Positions 6,502 through 14,579 of a stretch of DNA of 31,167 bases are shown in pieces. How positions within the stretch are numbered: position 1 is the first letter of the stretch; every line of letters begins with the position of its first letter. The stretch comes from Berkiella_A sp050252335 (GTDB lineage: Bacteria > Pseudomonadota > Gammaproteobacteria > Berkiellales > Berkiellaceae). The translations under genes were made by a program, and so were the position numbers. Where the stretch lies: assembly GCA_050252335.1 (NCBI GenBank), contig JBFWLB010000034.1, forward strand, positions 1 through 31,167, in the 5' to 3' direction. Under the pieces are notes generated by a model. That model was not told where the DNA came from and made no database searches. It saw only the letters and a program-made list of their open reading frames with translations.

Positions 6502-9500
6502 GGCGCTAGATTGATAGGTATGCGTTAGAAAATAGTCTCTATCTGCTTTGTATTTATCATAGAGATGTTTGCAAAATGCATCATGTTTAGGATCATTTTT
6601 TAGAACATCATAAGTATGACCTGCTTGCTTATCAATCTCCTGTAAAATGTGCTCACAAGTTGCGCCAAAATTATCTTTCATATAATGTCTTTCGTATTTG
6701 TAATATTCTAATCTTTCTAAAATCATACCTTTAATAATTGCAAGCTTATTCAACCCCATTCGATCGGGATGTTGTTGGTTTGCATGTAAAAAATCAGCAA
6801 TACCTTGGCTTTGTGTAATTTCTTCTAACAAGGCTGTTTCAATAGGGTTTATAGGATTTCGAAAGGATGCATTGCTGGCAGCTTGTTGGAGAAATTTATT
6901 TACTTTAGTAGCGTCTTCAGGTATTGATAAATTTAATTCAATAATGAGTGATTGAATTGCATTGAGTTCAGGAAGCGTAGAGGATAGCTTGGTTGAGGAT
7001 TGGACTTTATTCGTAAGGCTTTGCCATTTTCTTGTCCAACTTCTAAAATCAGTTGTGGCATTTTGCAGCATATTATTCATGTCTATGCTTACAGGGTTTA
7101 ATAGTAAGGTAGCAGCATAATATTGGCCTTTTAGCTTCCTTGATTCTACATTTGTCTCAACATCTGCTTGCCATTGAGTAGGCTTTGCTGCTTCACGACT
7201 TTCATTTAATTGTCGGATAGAAAGCCCTAAGGCATTGGTTGTGGAGACTTTAGGCGCTACAACCTCATCTTTTGCTTTTTGAGGCGGATGTTCGGGCTGA
7301 ACATCGACTTGTTGGGGGGGAGGAGAAAATAACACAGGACTTCTCATTGGAGGCTGCATGACGACTGGCTTGTTATCATTATCGTCAGGGTTTGGCAAAT
7401 CAAGAACAGTGGGATCGGGACGTAACGTGAGTAAATGTGCTTGCAAGTGTTCATCTACCATTTCTTTGAGTGTTGCATCTTCAATTTGTGCTATTTCTGC
7501 TTTGAGATAAAGCTCAAAAGTATTGACAATTTTTGGGTTGCTAAAATCTGCATTGGGGATTATTTTACCGAAATCCTCAATGATTGTGCGAGCTGTTTCT
7601 TGTGCTTGTTCTACCAGGGCTTGTTTCTTTTGCTGCTTTTCTTCATCGGCTAAGCGTTTAGCTTCTGCGCGTGCTTCTTGTTCTTGTTGGCGACGCGCAG
7701 CTTCTTCTTCTATTTTACGTTGTATATCAGCTTTGCGTTGTTGCACGATAGTTTCATAATGAGGAGGATTGCCAACAGTGCGAACAGCGGTTTCCAAGCA
7801 TGCATAATTATCTTGAGGTGCAAAATTGCCAGGTGTTCGTTCTAAATGCCCTTCAATAATATCGCAAAACTTTTCAAAAGAAAGATTGGTATCATTGAGC
7901 ACAGTGTTTAGGCGGGTTGATAGAGCTTCTATATCTACACCACCCTCTTTTATAAATTCATTTTCGCTTTTGCTTAAAAATCTAGCCAATCTATCTGTTT
8001 GTAATTCTGTTAAATAAGAAATGTCGATTTTGCGCTTAAAGTCATAGGGTTTTTTGCCTTTGACAATAGGCTCTGCGATAAAGGTGATGCCGCGCTCTTT
8101 ATTGGCTTCAATAAAAGCATTCTTAAGCTCATCATCTTTAAAATCTTTATGAAGAGTATAAAGATTATATTGAGCTTCTAAAGCGGCATAATTAGGATGT
8201 ACGCTATCGTTTGTGGTAATATTTTTTAAGAGGTCGTTTGTGCTAAACCCAGCCCAGGCGCCTTTTTCGCGTGTGATCCTACCTTCTGCAATATCCATGA
8301 GCATAGTGAAATTGAGTTCTTCCACGAAACTAAGTTTTCCATCAATTGTCGTCATGAGTGTGCGTTGTTGTTCACGACTGACAGGAAGTAATCCTTGAAC
8401 ATCCTTTGCTTCTGCTGCAAAAAAATAAGCAAGCCTTGCTTGTTGTGTAGCAGATAAAAAACGTATATTAAAGCTGCGATTTTTGCCATCAATTTCCATA
8501 CAGCGAATGAATTCTGGATCTTCGCTTGCGGAAACCTTCTTCTCATCCATTTTTGCGCCAATCTTCATGTTCTTGATAGATTTCCAGCTGCTTGGTTCTT
8601 CAAGCAAAGAGCGAATGGCTAATTGTTCTTTCACTTTCTGATAAGTGTCTTTATATTTTCGTTCTGCCGCACTAATATCTGCAATTTTTGCTTGAGTTGC
8701 CTCAATTCGTTCTTGTAATTTTATTTGTGCTGCAATGAGTTCTGTGCCTAGTGCTACTACTTCTTCTTGTATCATGCCATTTGGATCTAAAATAGGATTC
8801 CCTGCATTTTTAGATTTTTGTGCTATCTCTGCATTGATACGATCAATTTCTTTCTGTGCATTTTTTTCCGCTGTTTTTAATACACTATAGATTGTATTAA
8901 AACTTGCTTGATTTGTATCTAAGCTTGGCTTGCTAACCGCTATATTATTTTGCATATTTTTTAATTGTTCTACTTTTTCTTGCATTTGCGCTTTGATCCT
9001 TGCTAATTGTTCAAAAGCGCTGGCTTGTTCGTCGCCTGTTAAGGCTTTGATTTGTTCTTTTATGGCTTGAAATTCTGTCAGTAATGCTGCATATTCGCTT
9101 TGTAACTGTTCAGCGTTTGCTTTCATTTGTAGATAATTTTGATCTTGTGTCGAATGTAGTTTTAAAAAGCAATTCCATTTATGTAAGCTATGATAGGCAT
9201 TGATAAGTCCTTTGCTGTCTTTGTATCCCTTTAATTCTTTTTCTATCTCTGCTTTATAGAGATCCAATATTTCTGGTGGGTATCCGTAGGCTTGATTGAG
9301 TAATTTCAATACTTCTGCTTGGTAGTATGCTTGACTGGGTTGCTTGTGCTGTGCATCAGTAATCGTTTTTGATTGCACTGTGCTGGGATTTGAAAATCCT
9401 AAATCTACTAATGTTCTTGCATCATCAGGATAAATATCATTGAATTTTAATTTATTTACCCAGGTTTTTCGTTCTGCTTCATTCATCTCTGCCAATGCTT

Positions 9501-9699
9501 TGTCAGCAATGGCTTTGGCACCTAATTTTCCAAGGGGACCCTTTCCGCCAGGAGGAGGTGGAATGCTCCCAGGCGGTGGCGGAGGAATCTTGCCTGGAGG
9601 TGGAGGAGGTGGCGGTGGTGGGCCACCTTGAGGACCATCATTCTGTAAATAGAGCGGGAAAATATTTGCATGAGATTGGGGCACTGGTTCTAAATGCAT
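6484..9699 (-). CDS. large coiled-coil protein with FH1-like polyproline N-terminus, effector candidate
   Basis: 1071 residues, family not recognised. Residues 27-50 are three proline runs (nine, five and four prolines) spaced by GKI and GSI, like profilin-binding FH1 segments of formins or the proline region of bacterial actin nucleators. No clear WH2 or FH2 domain was found. Coiled coil is likely at about 187-250, 262-295 and 310-362. A duplicated helical unit occupies roughly 398-545 and 546-645. A long charged helix (654-705, rich in Glu, Arg, Lys and Gln) follows, then a second proline-rich linker (780-810), then a helical C-terminal domain with many aromatic residues (985-1060). There is no signal peptide or membrane segment. 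Start ATG 9699 has AGGA eight bases upstream. Actin or profilin binding is inferred from the proline pattern only. Confidence 0.85.
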   Translation of the reverse strand: MHLEPVPQSHANIFPLYLQNDGPQGGPPPPPPPPPGKIPPPPPGSIPPPPGGKGPLGKLGAKAIADKALAEMNEAERKTWVNKLKFNDIYPDDARTLVDLGFSNPSTVQSKTITDAQHKQPSQAYYQAEVLKLLNQAYGYPPEILDLYKAEIEKELKGYKDSKGLINAYHSLHKWNCFLKLHSTQDQNYLQMKANAEQLQSEYAALLTEFQAIKEQIKALTGDEQASAFEQLARIKAQMQEKVEQLKNMQNNIAVSKPSLDTNQASFNTIYSVLKTAEKNAQKEIDRINAEIAQKSKNAGNPILDPNGMIQEEVVALGTELIAAQIKLQERIEATQAKIADISAAERKYKDTYQKVKEQLAIRSLLEEPSSWKSIKNMKIGAKMDEKKVSASEDPEFIRCMEIDGKNRSFNIRFLSATQQARLAYFFAAEAKDVQGLLPVSREQQRTLMTTIDGKLSFVEELNFTMLMDIAEGRITREKGAWAGFSTNDLLKNITTNDSVHPNYAALEAQYNLYTLHKDFKDDELKNAFIEANKERGITFIAEPIVKGKKPYDFKRKIDISYLTELQTDRLARFLSKSENEFIKEGGVDIEALSTRLNTVLNDTNLSFEKFCDIIEGHLERTPGNFAPQDNYACLETAVRTVGNPPHYETIVQQRKADIQRKIEEEAARRQQEQEARAEAKRLADEEKQQKKQALVEQAQETARTIIEDFGKIIPNADFSNPKIVNTFELYLKAEIAQIEDATLKEMVDEHLQAHLLTLRPDPTVLDLPNPDDNDNKPVVMQPPMRSPVLFSPPPQQVDVQPEHPPQKAKDEVVAPKVSTTNALGLSIRQLNESREAAKPTQWQADVETNVESRKLKGQYYAATLLLNPVSIDMNNMLQNATTDFRSWTRKWQSLTNKVQSSTKLSSTLPELNAIQSLIIELNLSIPEDATKVNKFLQQAASNASFRNPINPIETALLEEITQSQGIADFLHANQQHPDRMGLNKLAIIKGMILERLEYYKYERHYMKDNFGATCEHILQEIDKQAGHTYDVLKNDPKHDAFCKHLYDKYKADRDYFLTHTYQSSASKPRS

Positions 9700-9752
9700 A
9701 TGTGGATCCTATTAAGTTATCGCTATACTACTTTACTCGGTTAGAGTATTTA

Positions 9753-9767
9753 AAACTTAAAAAGTTT
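9753..9767. promoter_or_regulatory. dyad upstream of the FH1-like gene
   Basis: AAACTT (9753-9758) and AAGTTT (9762-9767) form a perfect inverted repeat with a 3-base centre, overlapping a tandem TTAAAA C TTAAAA (9750-9762). On the minus strand a weak promoter can be drawn (TTAAAT, 17 bases, TAGTAT) just downstream, so the dyad would overlap its -35. A regulator site is plausible but unproven. Confidence 0.3.
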
Positions 9768-9913
9768 CTTCCTGTAAAAGTGAGACGGCGATGATAGTAA
9801 CGCTATGATTTGTATAGTGATTATGCAATAAATAATTTAGACTGGTTTTATTCTATATGAAAGTGCTACGCTTACTAGACAAGCCCCTCTTTGGTGAGGC
9901 GTATAGAACTTTT

Positions 9914-10678
9914 ATGGCCGAACAAGAAATGAAAAATCGTGTCATTTTTATCACTGGTGGTAATTCAGGCATCGGTTTGGAAACTGCTTTGCGTTTTGCA
10001 GAAGAAGGTGCACATATTGCAATTTTTTCTAGACGAGAAAAACAAAATATGATTGCACGCAATCAAATTATACCCTATGGGGTAGAGTGTTTAACTTTTA
10101 GTGGTAATGTAACGAGAGAAGGTGAAGTAAAACTGGCTATTCAGAAAACGGTTGATAAATTAGGGCGTTTAGATTATGCCTTTAATAATGCGGGTTTAGA
10201 ACAATTTCCCAATCCTATTTTTCAGCAATCAGAAAAAGAATTCCAAACCATTATTGATGTAAATTTAAAAGGTGTTTGGTTGTGTATGAAGCATGAACTA
10301 CCTTATATTGTGCAATCCGGTGGTGGTGTTATCGTCAATAATGCATCGGTGACAGGTATTGTTGCTACGGATATGGTTGCTGCTTTTGTCGCTGCCAAGC
10401 ATGGTGTTGTAGGTTTGAGCAAAGCTGCTGCTTTAGAGTATATTGCTGCGAATGTGAGAGTGAATGCAATATGCCCAGCAGGCGTTGAAACACCCATGTT
10501 AGATAGACTTTTAGTGAAAAATCCAGCTGCAAGAGCAGATATCGATGCTTATCATCCTATAGGGCGATGTGCAACGGCTCGTGAAATTGCAGAGGCAGTG
10601 TATTGGCTTTGTTCGCCTAAGTCGAGTTTTATCACGGGGCATGCTTTGGTGATCGACGGCGGTGCCTCTATCCGCTAA
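9914..10678 (+). CDS. short-chain dehydrogenase/reductase with Phe in place of catalytic Tyr
   Basis: Classical SDR fold, 254 residues from ATG 9914. Numbering from that start, the NAD(P) loop TGGNSGIG is at 14-21, NNAG at 91-94, and catalytic Ser at 145 (NNASVTG). Thirteen residues after the Ser, where YxxxK is expected, it reads FVAAK (Phe158, Lys162). The C-terminal PAGVETPM and VIDGGASIR are typical. Loss of the Tyr hydroxyl should cripple ordinary oxidoreductase chemistry. Start is uncertain: an ATG at 9857 is also in frame but adds 19 residues with no family match and no ribosome site; ATG 9929 is also possible. GGTGAGG at 9893-9899 favours 9914, though the spacing is long. The substrate cannot be inferred. 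Confidence 0.88.
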   Translation: MAEQEMKNRVIFITGGNSGIGLETALRFAEEGAHIAIFSRREKQNMIARNQIIPYGVECLTFSGNVTREGEVKLAIQKTVDKLGRLDYAFNNAGLEQFPNPIFQQSEKEFQTIIDVNLKGVWLCMKHELPYIVQSGGGVIVNNASVTGIVATDMVAAFVAAKHGVVGLSKAAALEYIAANVRVNAICPAGVETPMLDRLLVKNPAARADIDAYHPIGRCATAREIAEAVYWLCSPKSSFITGHALVIDGGASIR

Positions 10679-10772
10679 CTCTTTGCCCTTGGCTTTAAGG
10701 CGTTGTTGCTTTTGCCATCTCGCAATCTTCATTACTTTCTGCCTTTCTGACAAATGAGCGTAGCGAATGATT

Positions 10773-10857
10773 TTTCCCACTTTAGTAAAGGGGGAAAGCG
10801 TGAAACGCTAGGGGGATTTAGACCTCGAATTTAGATTGTTCAGCTAAATCTCCCTAG
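10773..10857. repeat. cluster of three palindromes (MITE- or REP-like element)
   Basis: Three abutting inverted repeats. TTTCCCACTTT/AAAGGGGGAAA (10773-10797) has one mismatch and a 3-base loop. AGCGT-GAA-ACGCT (10797-10809) is perfect. CTAGGGGGATTTAG/CTAAATCTCCCTAG (10808-10821 and 10844-10857) has a single G-T pair out of 14. The set fills the gap between the SDR and OTU genes and begins 11 bases from the OTU stop codon, so it may also act as its transcription end. Such compact stem clusters suggest a dispersed repeat. Confidence 0.55.
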
Positions 10858-10867
10858 GTATTAGGTA

Positions 10868-11758
10868 TTATTTATATTTTAAACTGCGTTCTTTGCTTGG
10901 AATTGCTTGTTCGGCTTGTTCAAGTATGCGAGCCTCTTCTTGCAATAAATCATACATCAAGACAAGTGAAGCTTGATCGGGAATATGATCATCTTCAACT
11001 AAATTAAACGCATAAATATCTTTGTTTTTATCTTGCTCAGTGCTTTCTAACTGCATAGCCCTTTGTTGTAAAGCATGTTGCATCTGTTTTAATCCATGAT
11101 AAAAATCTTGAGGGGCAATAGATGCTTGAGCGATTTCTGCTATGGTATGGTTTACTGCTGGTAAAGGATTAAGCTGGTGACTATAAGCACCATCAACCTT
11201 GCCATTATGGTGTGTCAAGATAATTGAATCTTTGCGATGTTTAAAGTGTTGCATAAACGCTTCTGAAACATAAGCGTCAAAATGGTTATTGTTTGAGTGT
11301 TTAATCGTGACTCTGGGGCCAGGTTGTGGACCTAAAATATCATAGTGATCTTCTACACCGTGTTCAGTTTCTAAGTCTAAATTAAAACCTAATTGATCGC
11401 ATAGCCAAGTAAGCGCGGTAGCTTCTTCACAAATATGACGACGCTGCGGGAGTTGTGTTAAAGCATCTTTCAGGGACAGGCCTTTGTGGGCATGTTCATA
11501 CCAAACACGTAACACAGGGCTAATGAGCAATTCTATATCACGAACACTATTGCAATATTGATTGAGCCAACGCTTTAAATTTTCAATTGTTGCAGGATTA
11601 AAATTAGTGTGAAAATATGAAAAATGCTGAAGAAAAGTATCAATATTTTTGTTTTTTTCTTCTAATGCTAAACTATGATTGAATAAAGCCTCATATAATG
11701 AGACAGATATAGCATGGAATAAGCAGGTTCCATCACCCGTGTTTTTTAATAAAGGCAT
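10868..11758 (-). CDS. OTU-family cysteine protease, probable deubiquitinase effector
   Basis: From ATG 11758 it is 296 residues. The N-terminal Cys box TGDGTCLFHAIS gives the oxyanion Asp9 and nucleophile Cys12; NNNHFDAY supplies the catalytic His159, and ICEEATALTWLCDQLGF (about 109-125) fits the helix before the substrate-binding strands. OTU enzymes cleave ubiquitin chains in eukaryotes, and bacterial members are almost all host-directed effectors. The helical insert between Cys and His (147 residues) recalls the enlarged lobe in Legionella OTU effectors. The C-terminus has a glutamate-rich stretch (EEARILEQAEQ) of the kind found in Dot/Icm signals. A GTG at 11794 is in frame but lacks a ribosome site; ATG 11758 has GAG close upstream. 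Transcribed in the same direction as the oxidase genes but separated by a 120-base gap. Confidence 0.85.
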   Translation of the reverse strand: MPLLKNTGDGTCLFHAISVSLYEALFNHSLALEEKNKNIDTFLQHFSYFHTNFNPATIENLKRWLNQYCNSVRDIELLISPVLRVWYEHAHKGLSLKDALTQLPQRRHICEEATALTWLCDQLGFNLDLETEHGVEDHYDILGPQPGPRVTIKHSNNNHFDAYVSEAFMQHFKHRKDSIILTHHNGKVDGAYSHQLNPLPAVNHTIAEIAQASIAPQDFYHGLKQMQHALQQRAMQLESTEQDKNKDIYAFNLVEDDHIPDQASLVLMYDLLQEEARILEQAEQAIPSKERSLKYK

Positions 11759-11879
11759 AAAATTCTCAAAGATTGCTTCTAAGCGTATCAACACTATAAG
11801 GGCAAGTTTGAGAATTTAAATGGGATTAAGATGGTAGGCCTAATAACTAAGATAAAAGGCGGATACTCTACTCTTTTTA

Positions 11880-12524
11880 TTAACTACGTGCATAAACACT
11901 CATCAAATCCTTAAAATCATGAGCAATACGATGTGGATTTTCTGCTGTTGTGAAGAGCGCAGAGAGTTCACCTTTGGGATTAACGAGTAAGATAGTGCCG
12001 CTGTGACCAATATGTTCTATGTTAATTCCTGTTTCGTCTGCAATATAAATACCTAATTGATCGGCAAGCGCTACAATATTTTTACTTTCACCCGTCAAGC
12101 CAATGAAGCGGGTTAGTTTGAATTGATCTTGCGCAAAAAAGGCTTTTAACTTTTCTGGTGTATCGATTTCAGGTGTAATAGAAACAAATAAATATTGTAC
12201 CATTGGATTAGGACCAACCCGTTGCGACACATTATTGAGTGCGCTTAAGATTCTGGGGCATTGTTCTGGGCATTGGGTATAGCCAAAGAAGACAAAACTC
12301 CAGTGATCTTTTAATTGTGCGTTGTTAAAAGCATGATTATCTTGATCAATAAATTCAAAAGGTGGGAGTGTTTTGCTTTCGGGTAAGGCTGTGCCTGTGA
12401 GCAGCTGGGTTTCTTTGGCGGCTGCAGAGGGTTTATTGCTATGGCGCACGTGTGATTCGCGCCACATGCCAATGCTAATGGCAAGTGTAATGACGATGGT
12501 AATGAAAATAGTATGCTTCTTCAT
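11880..12524 (-). CDS. SCO1/SenC copper chaperone for oxidase CuA
   Basis: 214 residues with an N-terminal membrane anchor (5-20) and a periplasmic thioredoxin-like domain. The copper ligands are C85 and C89 in GYTQCPEQCP and H174 in HIGHSG. It loads copper into the CuA site of cytochrome oxidase subunit II. It starts five bases after ctaB ends, with AGGA overlapping the ctaB stop, so it is the last gene of the oxidase cluster. Length and motifs are those of the family. Confidence 0.93.
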   Translation of the reverse strand: MKKHTIFITIVITLAISIGMWRESHVRHSNKPSAAAKETQLLTGTALPESKTLPPFEFIDQDNHAFNNAQLKDHWSFVFFGYTQCPEQCPRILSALNNVSQRVGPNPMVQYLFVSITPEIDTPEKLKAFFAQDQFKLTRFIGLTGESKNIVALADQLGIYIADETGINIEHIGHSGTILLVNPKGELSALFTTAENPHRIAHDFKDLMSVYARS

Positions 12525-12528
12525 TGGA

Positions 12529-13434
12529 TTATCCTAGGCTTCTCATAAAATGAATTAAGTAATGTTCTATTAGCAAAATGATAAACAGTGCAAATAGATA
12601 CACAATCGAGTACTGAAACAAACGCCATGCAAGGATAGCTTCAGGGCGTGTAAACACTTTGTAAGCATAATATAAGAAACCGGCATTAAGGCCAACCATG
12701 CAAACGGTGTAAGTTATTCCTGCCAAATGGAGTACGGGTAGTAAGAAAGTGACTAGGATGAGTAAAAAGGTGTATAGCAAAATGGAAAGTTTTGTGAAAG
12801 CAACACCATGTGTAATTGGCAGCATGGGGAGCTTAGCATTTTCGTAATCTTTAATTCTAAATAAGGCAAGCGCCCAGAAATGCGGTGGCGTCCAAGTGAA
12901 GATGATTAAAGCAAGCATTAAGCCCAGTGCTTCGATTTGTCCCGTGATGGCAGTTTGCCCTAAGAGTGGGGGTAATGCGCCTGTTATACCACCAATGACG
13001 ATATTTTGTGGCGTCGCTTTTTTAAGATACATAGTATAGATAAAAGCATATCCCACTAAACTTCCTAAGGTTAACCAAGCCGTTAAACTATTCACATATA
13101 AGATAAGAATGGCTAGCCCAAGAACCGCAAGCACAAAAGAAAAGCGCATAGCTTGGTGAACGGTTACCTTGCCAATCACCAGAGGTCTATACTGTGTTCG
13201 TTGCATTTTCTCATCGATATGGCGATCAACTAAATGGTTAATCGCTGCAGCACTGCCTGCGCATAAGGCAATACCAATCGATGCACAGAGAATGGTCTTC
13301 AATGGAAAAGTATTCGGCGCACAGGCGAGTAACATACCAACCCAAGCCGTGATCATCATTAAGGCAACTACTTTGGCTTTGCACAGGGTTAAATAGTCTC
13401 GCCAGGGAAATTTGCTGAGTACTGCTGTGTTCAT
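12529..13434 (-). CDS. ctaB: protoheme IX farnesyltransferase (heme O synthase)
   Basis: UbiA-type prenyltransferase (CyoE/CtaB/COX10) that adds farnesyl to heme B, the first step toward heme A for this oxidase. 301 residues with about nine membrane helices. The Asp-rich motif is N66-x3-D70-x3-D74 (NHLVDRHID), with a second Asp segment near KDYENAKLPMLP. The start is ATG 13434, because GGAGATAAC sits directly upstream inside the end of ctaA. A longer in-frame start at 13449 would overlap ctaA and has no better signal. Confidence 0.95.
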   Translation of the reverse strand: MNTAVLSKFPWRDYLTLCKAKVVALMMITAWVGMLLACAPNTFPLKTILCASIGIALCAGSAAAINHLVDRHIDEKMQRTQYRPLVIGKVTVHQAMRFSFVLAVLGLAILILYVNSLTAWLTLGSLVGYAFIYTMYLKKATPQNIVIGGITGALPPLLGQTAITGQIEALGLMLALIIFTWTPPHFWALALFRIKDYENAKLPMLPITHGVAFTKLSILLYTFLLILVTFLLPVLHLAGITYTVCMVGLNAGFLYYAYKVFTRPEAILAWRLFQYSIVYLFALFIILLIEHYLIHFMRSLG

Positions 13435-13435
13435 G

Positions 13436-14452
13436 TTATCTCCGCGCATGATAAAGCGTGAAATTGATAGTGATTAGAGTAATCAGCAATAAGGCAGCCA
13501 CACCGTTATGTGAGACAGCAATGCTGATTGGCAATAAGGCCAATACATTGGTAATACCCAATGATACTTGGGTAATTAATAAAATAAATAGGACCATCGC
13601 TAAGCGCTTTAACCAGCGTTTGGCTCGTGGGTCATAAGTTGTGGCGCTTTGTTTATAGATACAAAAAGAAAGAGAGGTTAATAATATAAATGTAATGAGT
13701 GCACCCAAACGATGGAACATCTGTATGGCCATTCTGGCATCTAAGCTCAGATTATCTGGCACTCGATGAAGATCCCAAAAAGGAAAAGCGTTAGCAAGCG
13801 AGGTTTCTGGCATCCAGCTGCCTTGGCAAGCTGGAAAATCGGGGCAGATCAGTGCCGAGTAGTTTGTGCTCACCCAGCCCCCTAAAATGATTTGTAAGAC
13901 TAAAATAAAGAGCGAAACAAGGCTGAGTATACTCAGCCCAGAATTAAAAAATAAAAAAGGTGCCGGTTTTTTGCGCATGTAGAGCCAACATATCCACAAT
14001 AATGAAAGCGTTGAAAAACCACCTAATAAATGTAGAAGCACAATGCTTGGATTAAGGCGCATGGTCACCGTGTACATGCCCAGCAATGCTTGACATATAA
14101 CAAGGCCGATGAGGATAAAGGGTAATATAATGGGAAGTGGGATCATTTTTCTTGCTCTAAAAGAGAAGAAACCAACGCCTAGGATCAATAATCCTAAAGT
14201 ACCGGCAAAATAACGATGAAGCATTTCTGTTTGTGCTTTATGTACTTCAACCGTTAGATGAGGATAGGCTGAGTTTGCTTTAGAGAGAGCGGCTTCGCTG
14301 TTTGGTGCAATCAGTTGTCCATAGCAGCCTGGCCAATCAGGGCAGCCTAAGCCAGCATCTTTTAGTCGCGTATAAGCGCCAAGCAAGATAACCACTAGAC
14401 TTAAAATAAGGCTGATTTGTAAGAGTCGATTTAGCCAGAATGCATCATTCAT
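13436..14452 (-). CDS. ctaA: heme A synthase (CtaA/COX15)
   Basis: Membrane enzyme that oxidises the C8 methyl of heme O to give heme A. 338 residues, about eight helices in two homologous halves. The extracellular Cys pairs are visible: GLGCPDWPGCYG (C37, C43) and the second ICPDFPACQG. Heme-ligand histidines occur in EVHKAQTEMLHR, LLHLLGG, MFHRLGAL and VSHNG. It is followed immediately by ctaB (1-base gap) and separated from the upstream SCO-like gene by 127 bases holding a hairpin. Confidence 0.95.
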   Translation of the reverse strand: MNDAFWLNRLLQISLILSLVVILLGAYTRLKDAGLGCPDWPGCYGQLIAPNSEAALSKANSAYPHLTVEVHKAQTEMLHRYFAGTLGLLILGVGFFSFRARKMIPLPIILPFILIGLVICQALLGMYTVTMRLNPSIVLLHLLGGFSTLSLLWICWLYMRKKPAPFLFFNSGLSILSLVSLFILVLQIILGGWVSTNYSALICPDFPACQGSWMPETSLANAFPFWDLHRVPDNLSLDARMAIQMFHRLGALITFILLTSLSFCIYKQSATTYDPRAKRWLKRLAMVLFILLITQVSLGITNVLALLPISIAVSHNGVAALLLITLITINFTLYHARR

Positions 14453-14523
14453 ATTATTTTTATTTTTCCTACACTACTACACTGTTACTACTCATTTTTA
14501 ACCTTCATCTGGCTTTCAGTTAT

Positions 14524-14543
14524 CCTCTCAAAATTGGGAGAGG
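14524..14543. other. intercistronic hairpin upstream of ctaA
   Basis: CCTCTC (14524-14529) pairs with GAGAGG (14538-14543) across an 8-base loop in the 127-base gap between ctaA and the SCO-like gene. No T-run follows on either strand, so it is better read as a processing or stability element than as a terminator. Confidence 0.3.
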
Positions 14544-14579
14544 CATTATAAAAGTGATTGCGGGTTAGTGTATATCTCT

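Noticed and set aside
9440..9631. Plus-strand frame ending in polyglycine
   Set aside because: It is the antisense of the proline codons of the FH1-like segment.
10511..10780. 89-residue minus-strand frame with a basic N-terminal stretch
   Set aside because: Most of it is antisense to the SDR gene; the first third lies in the repeat-bearing gap. Coding-like composition is not enough to call a gene.
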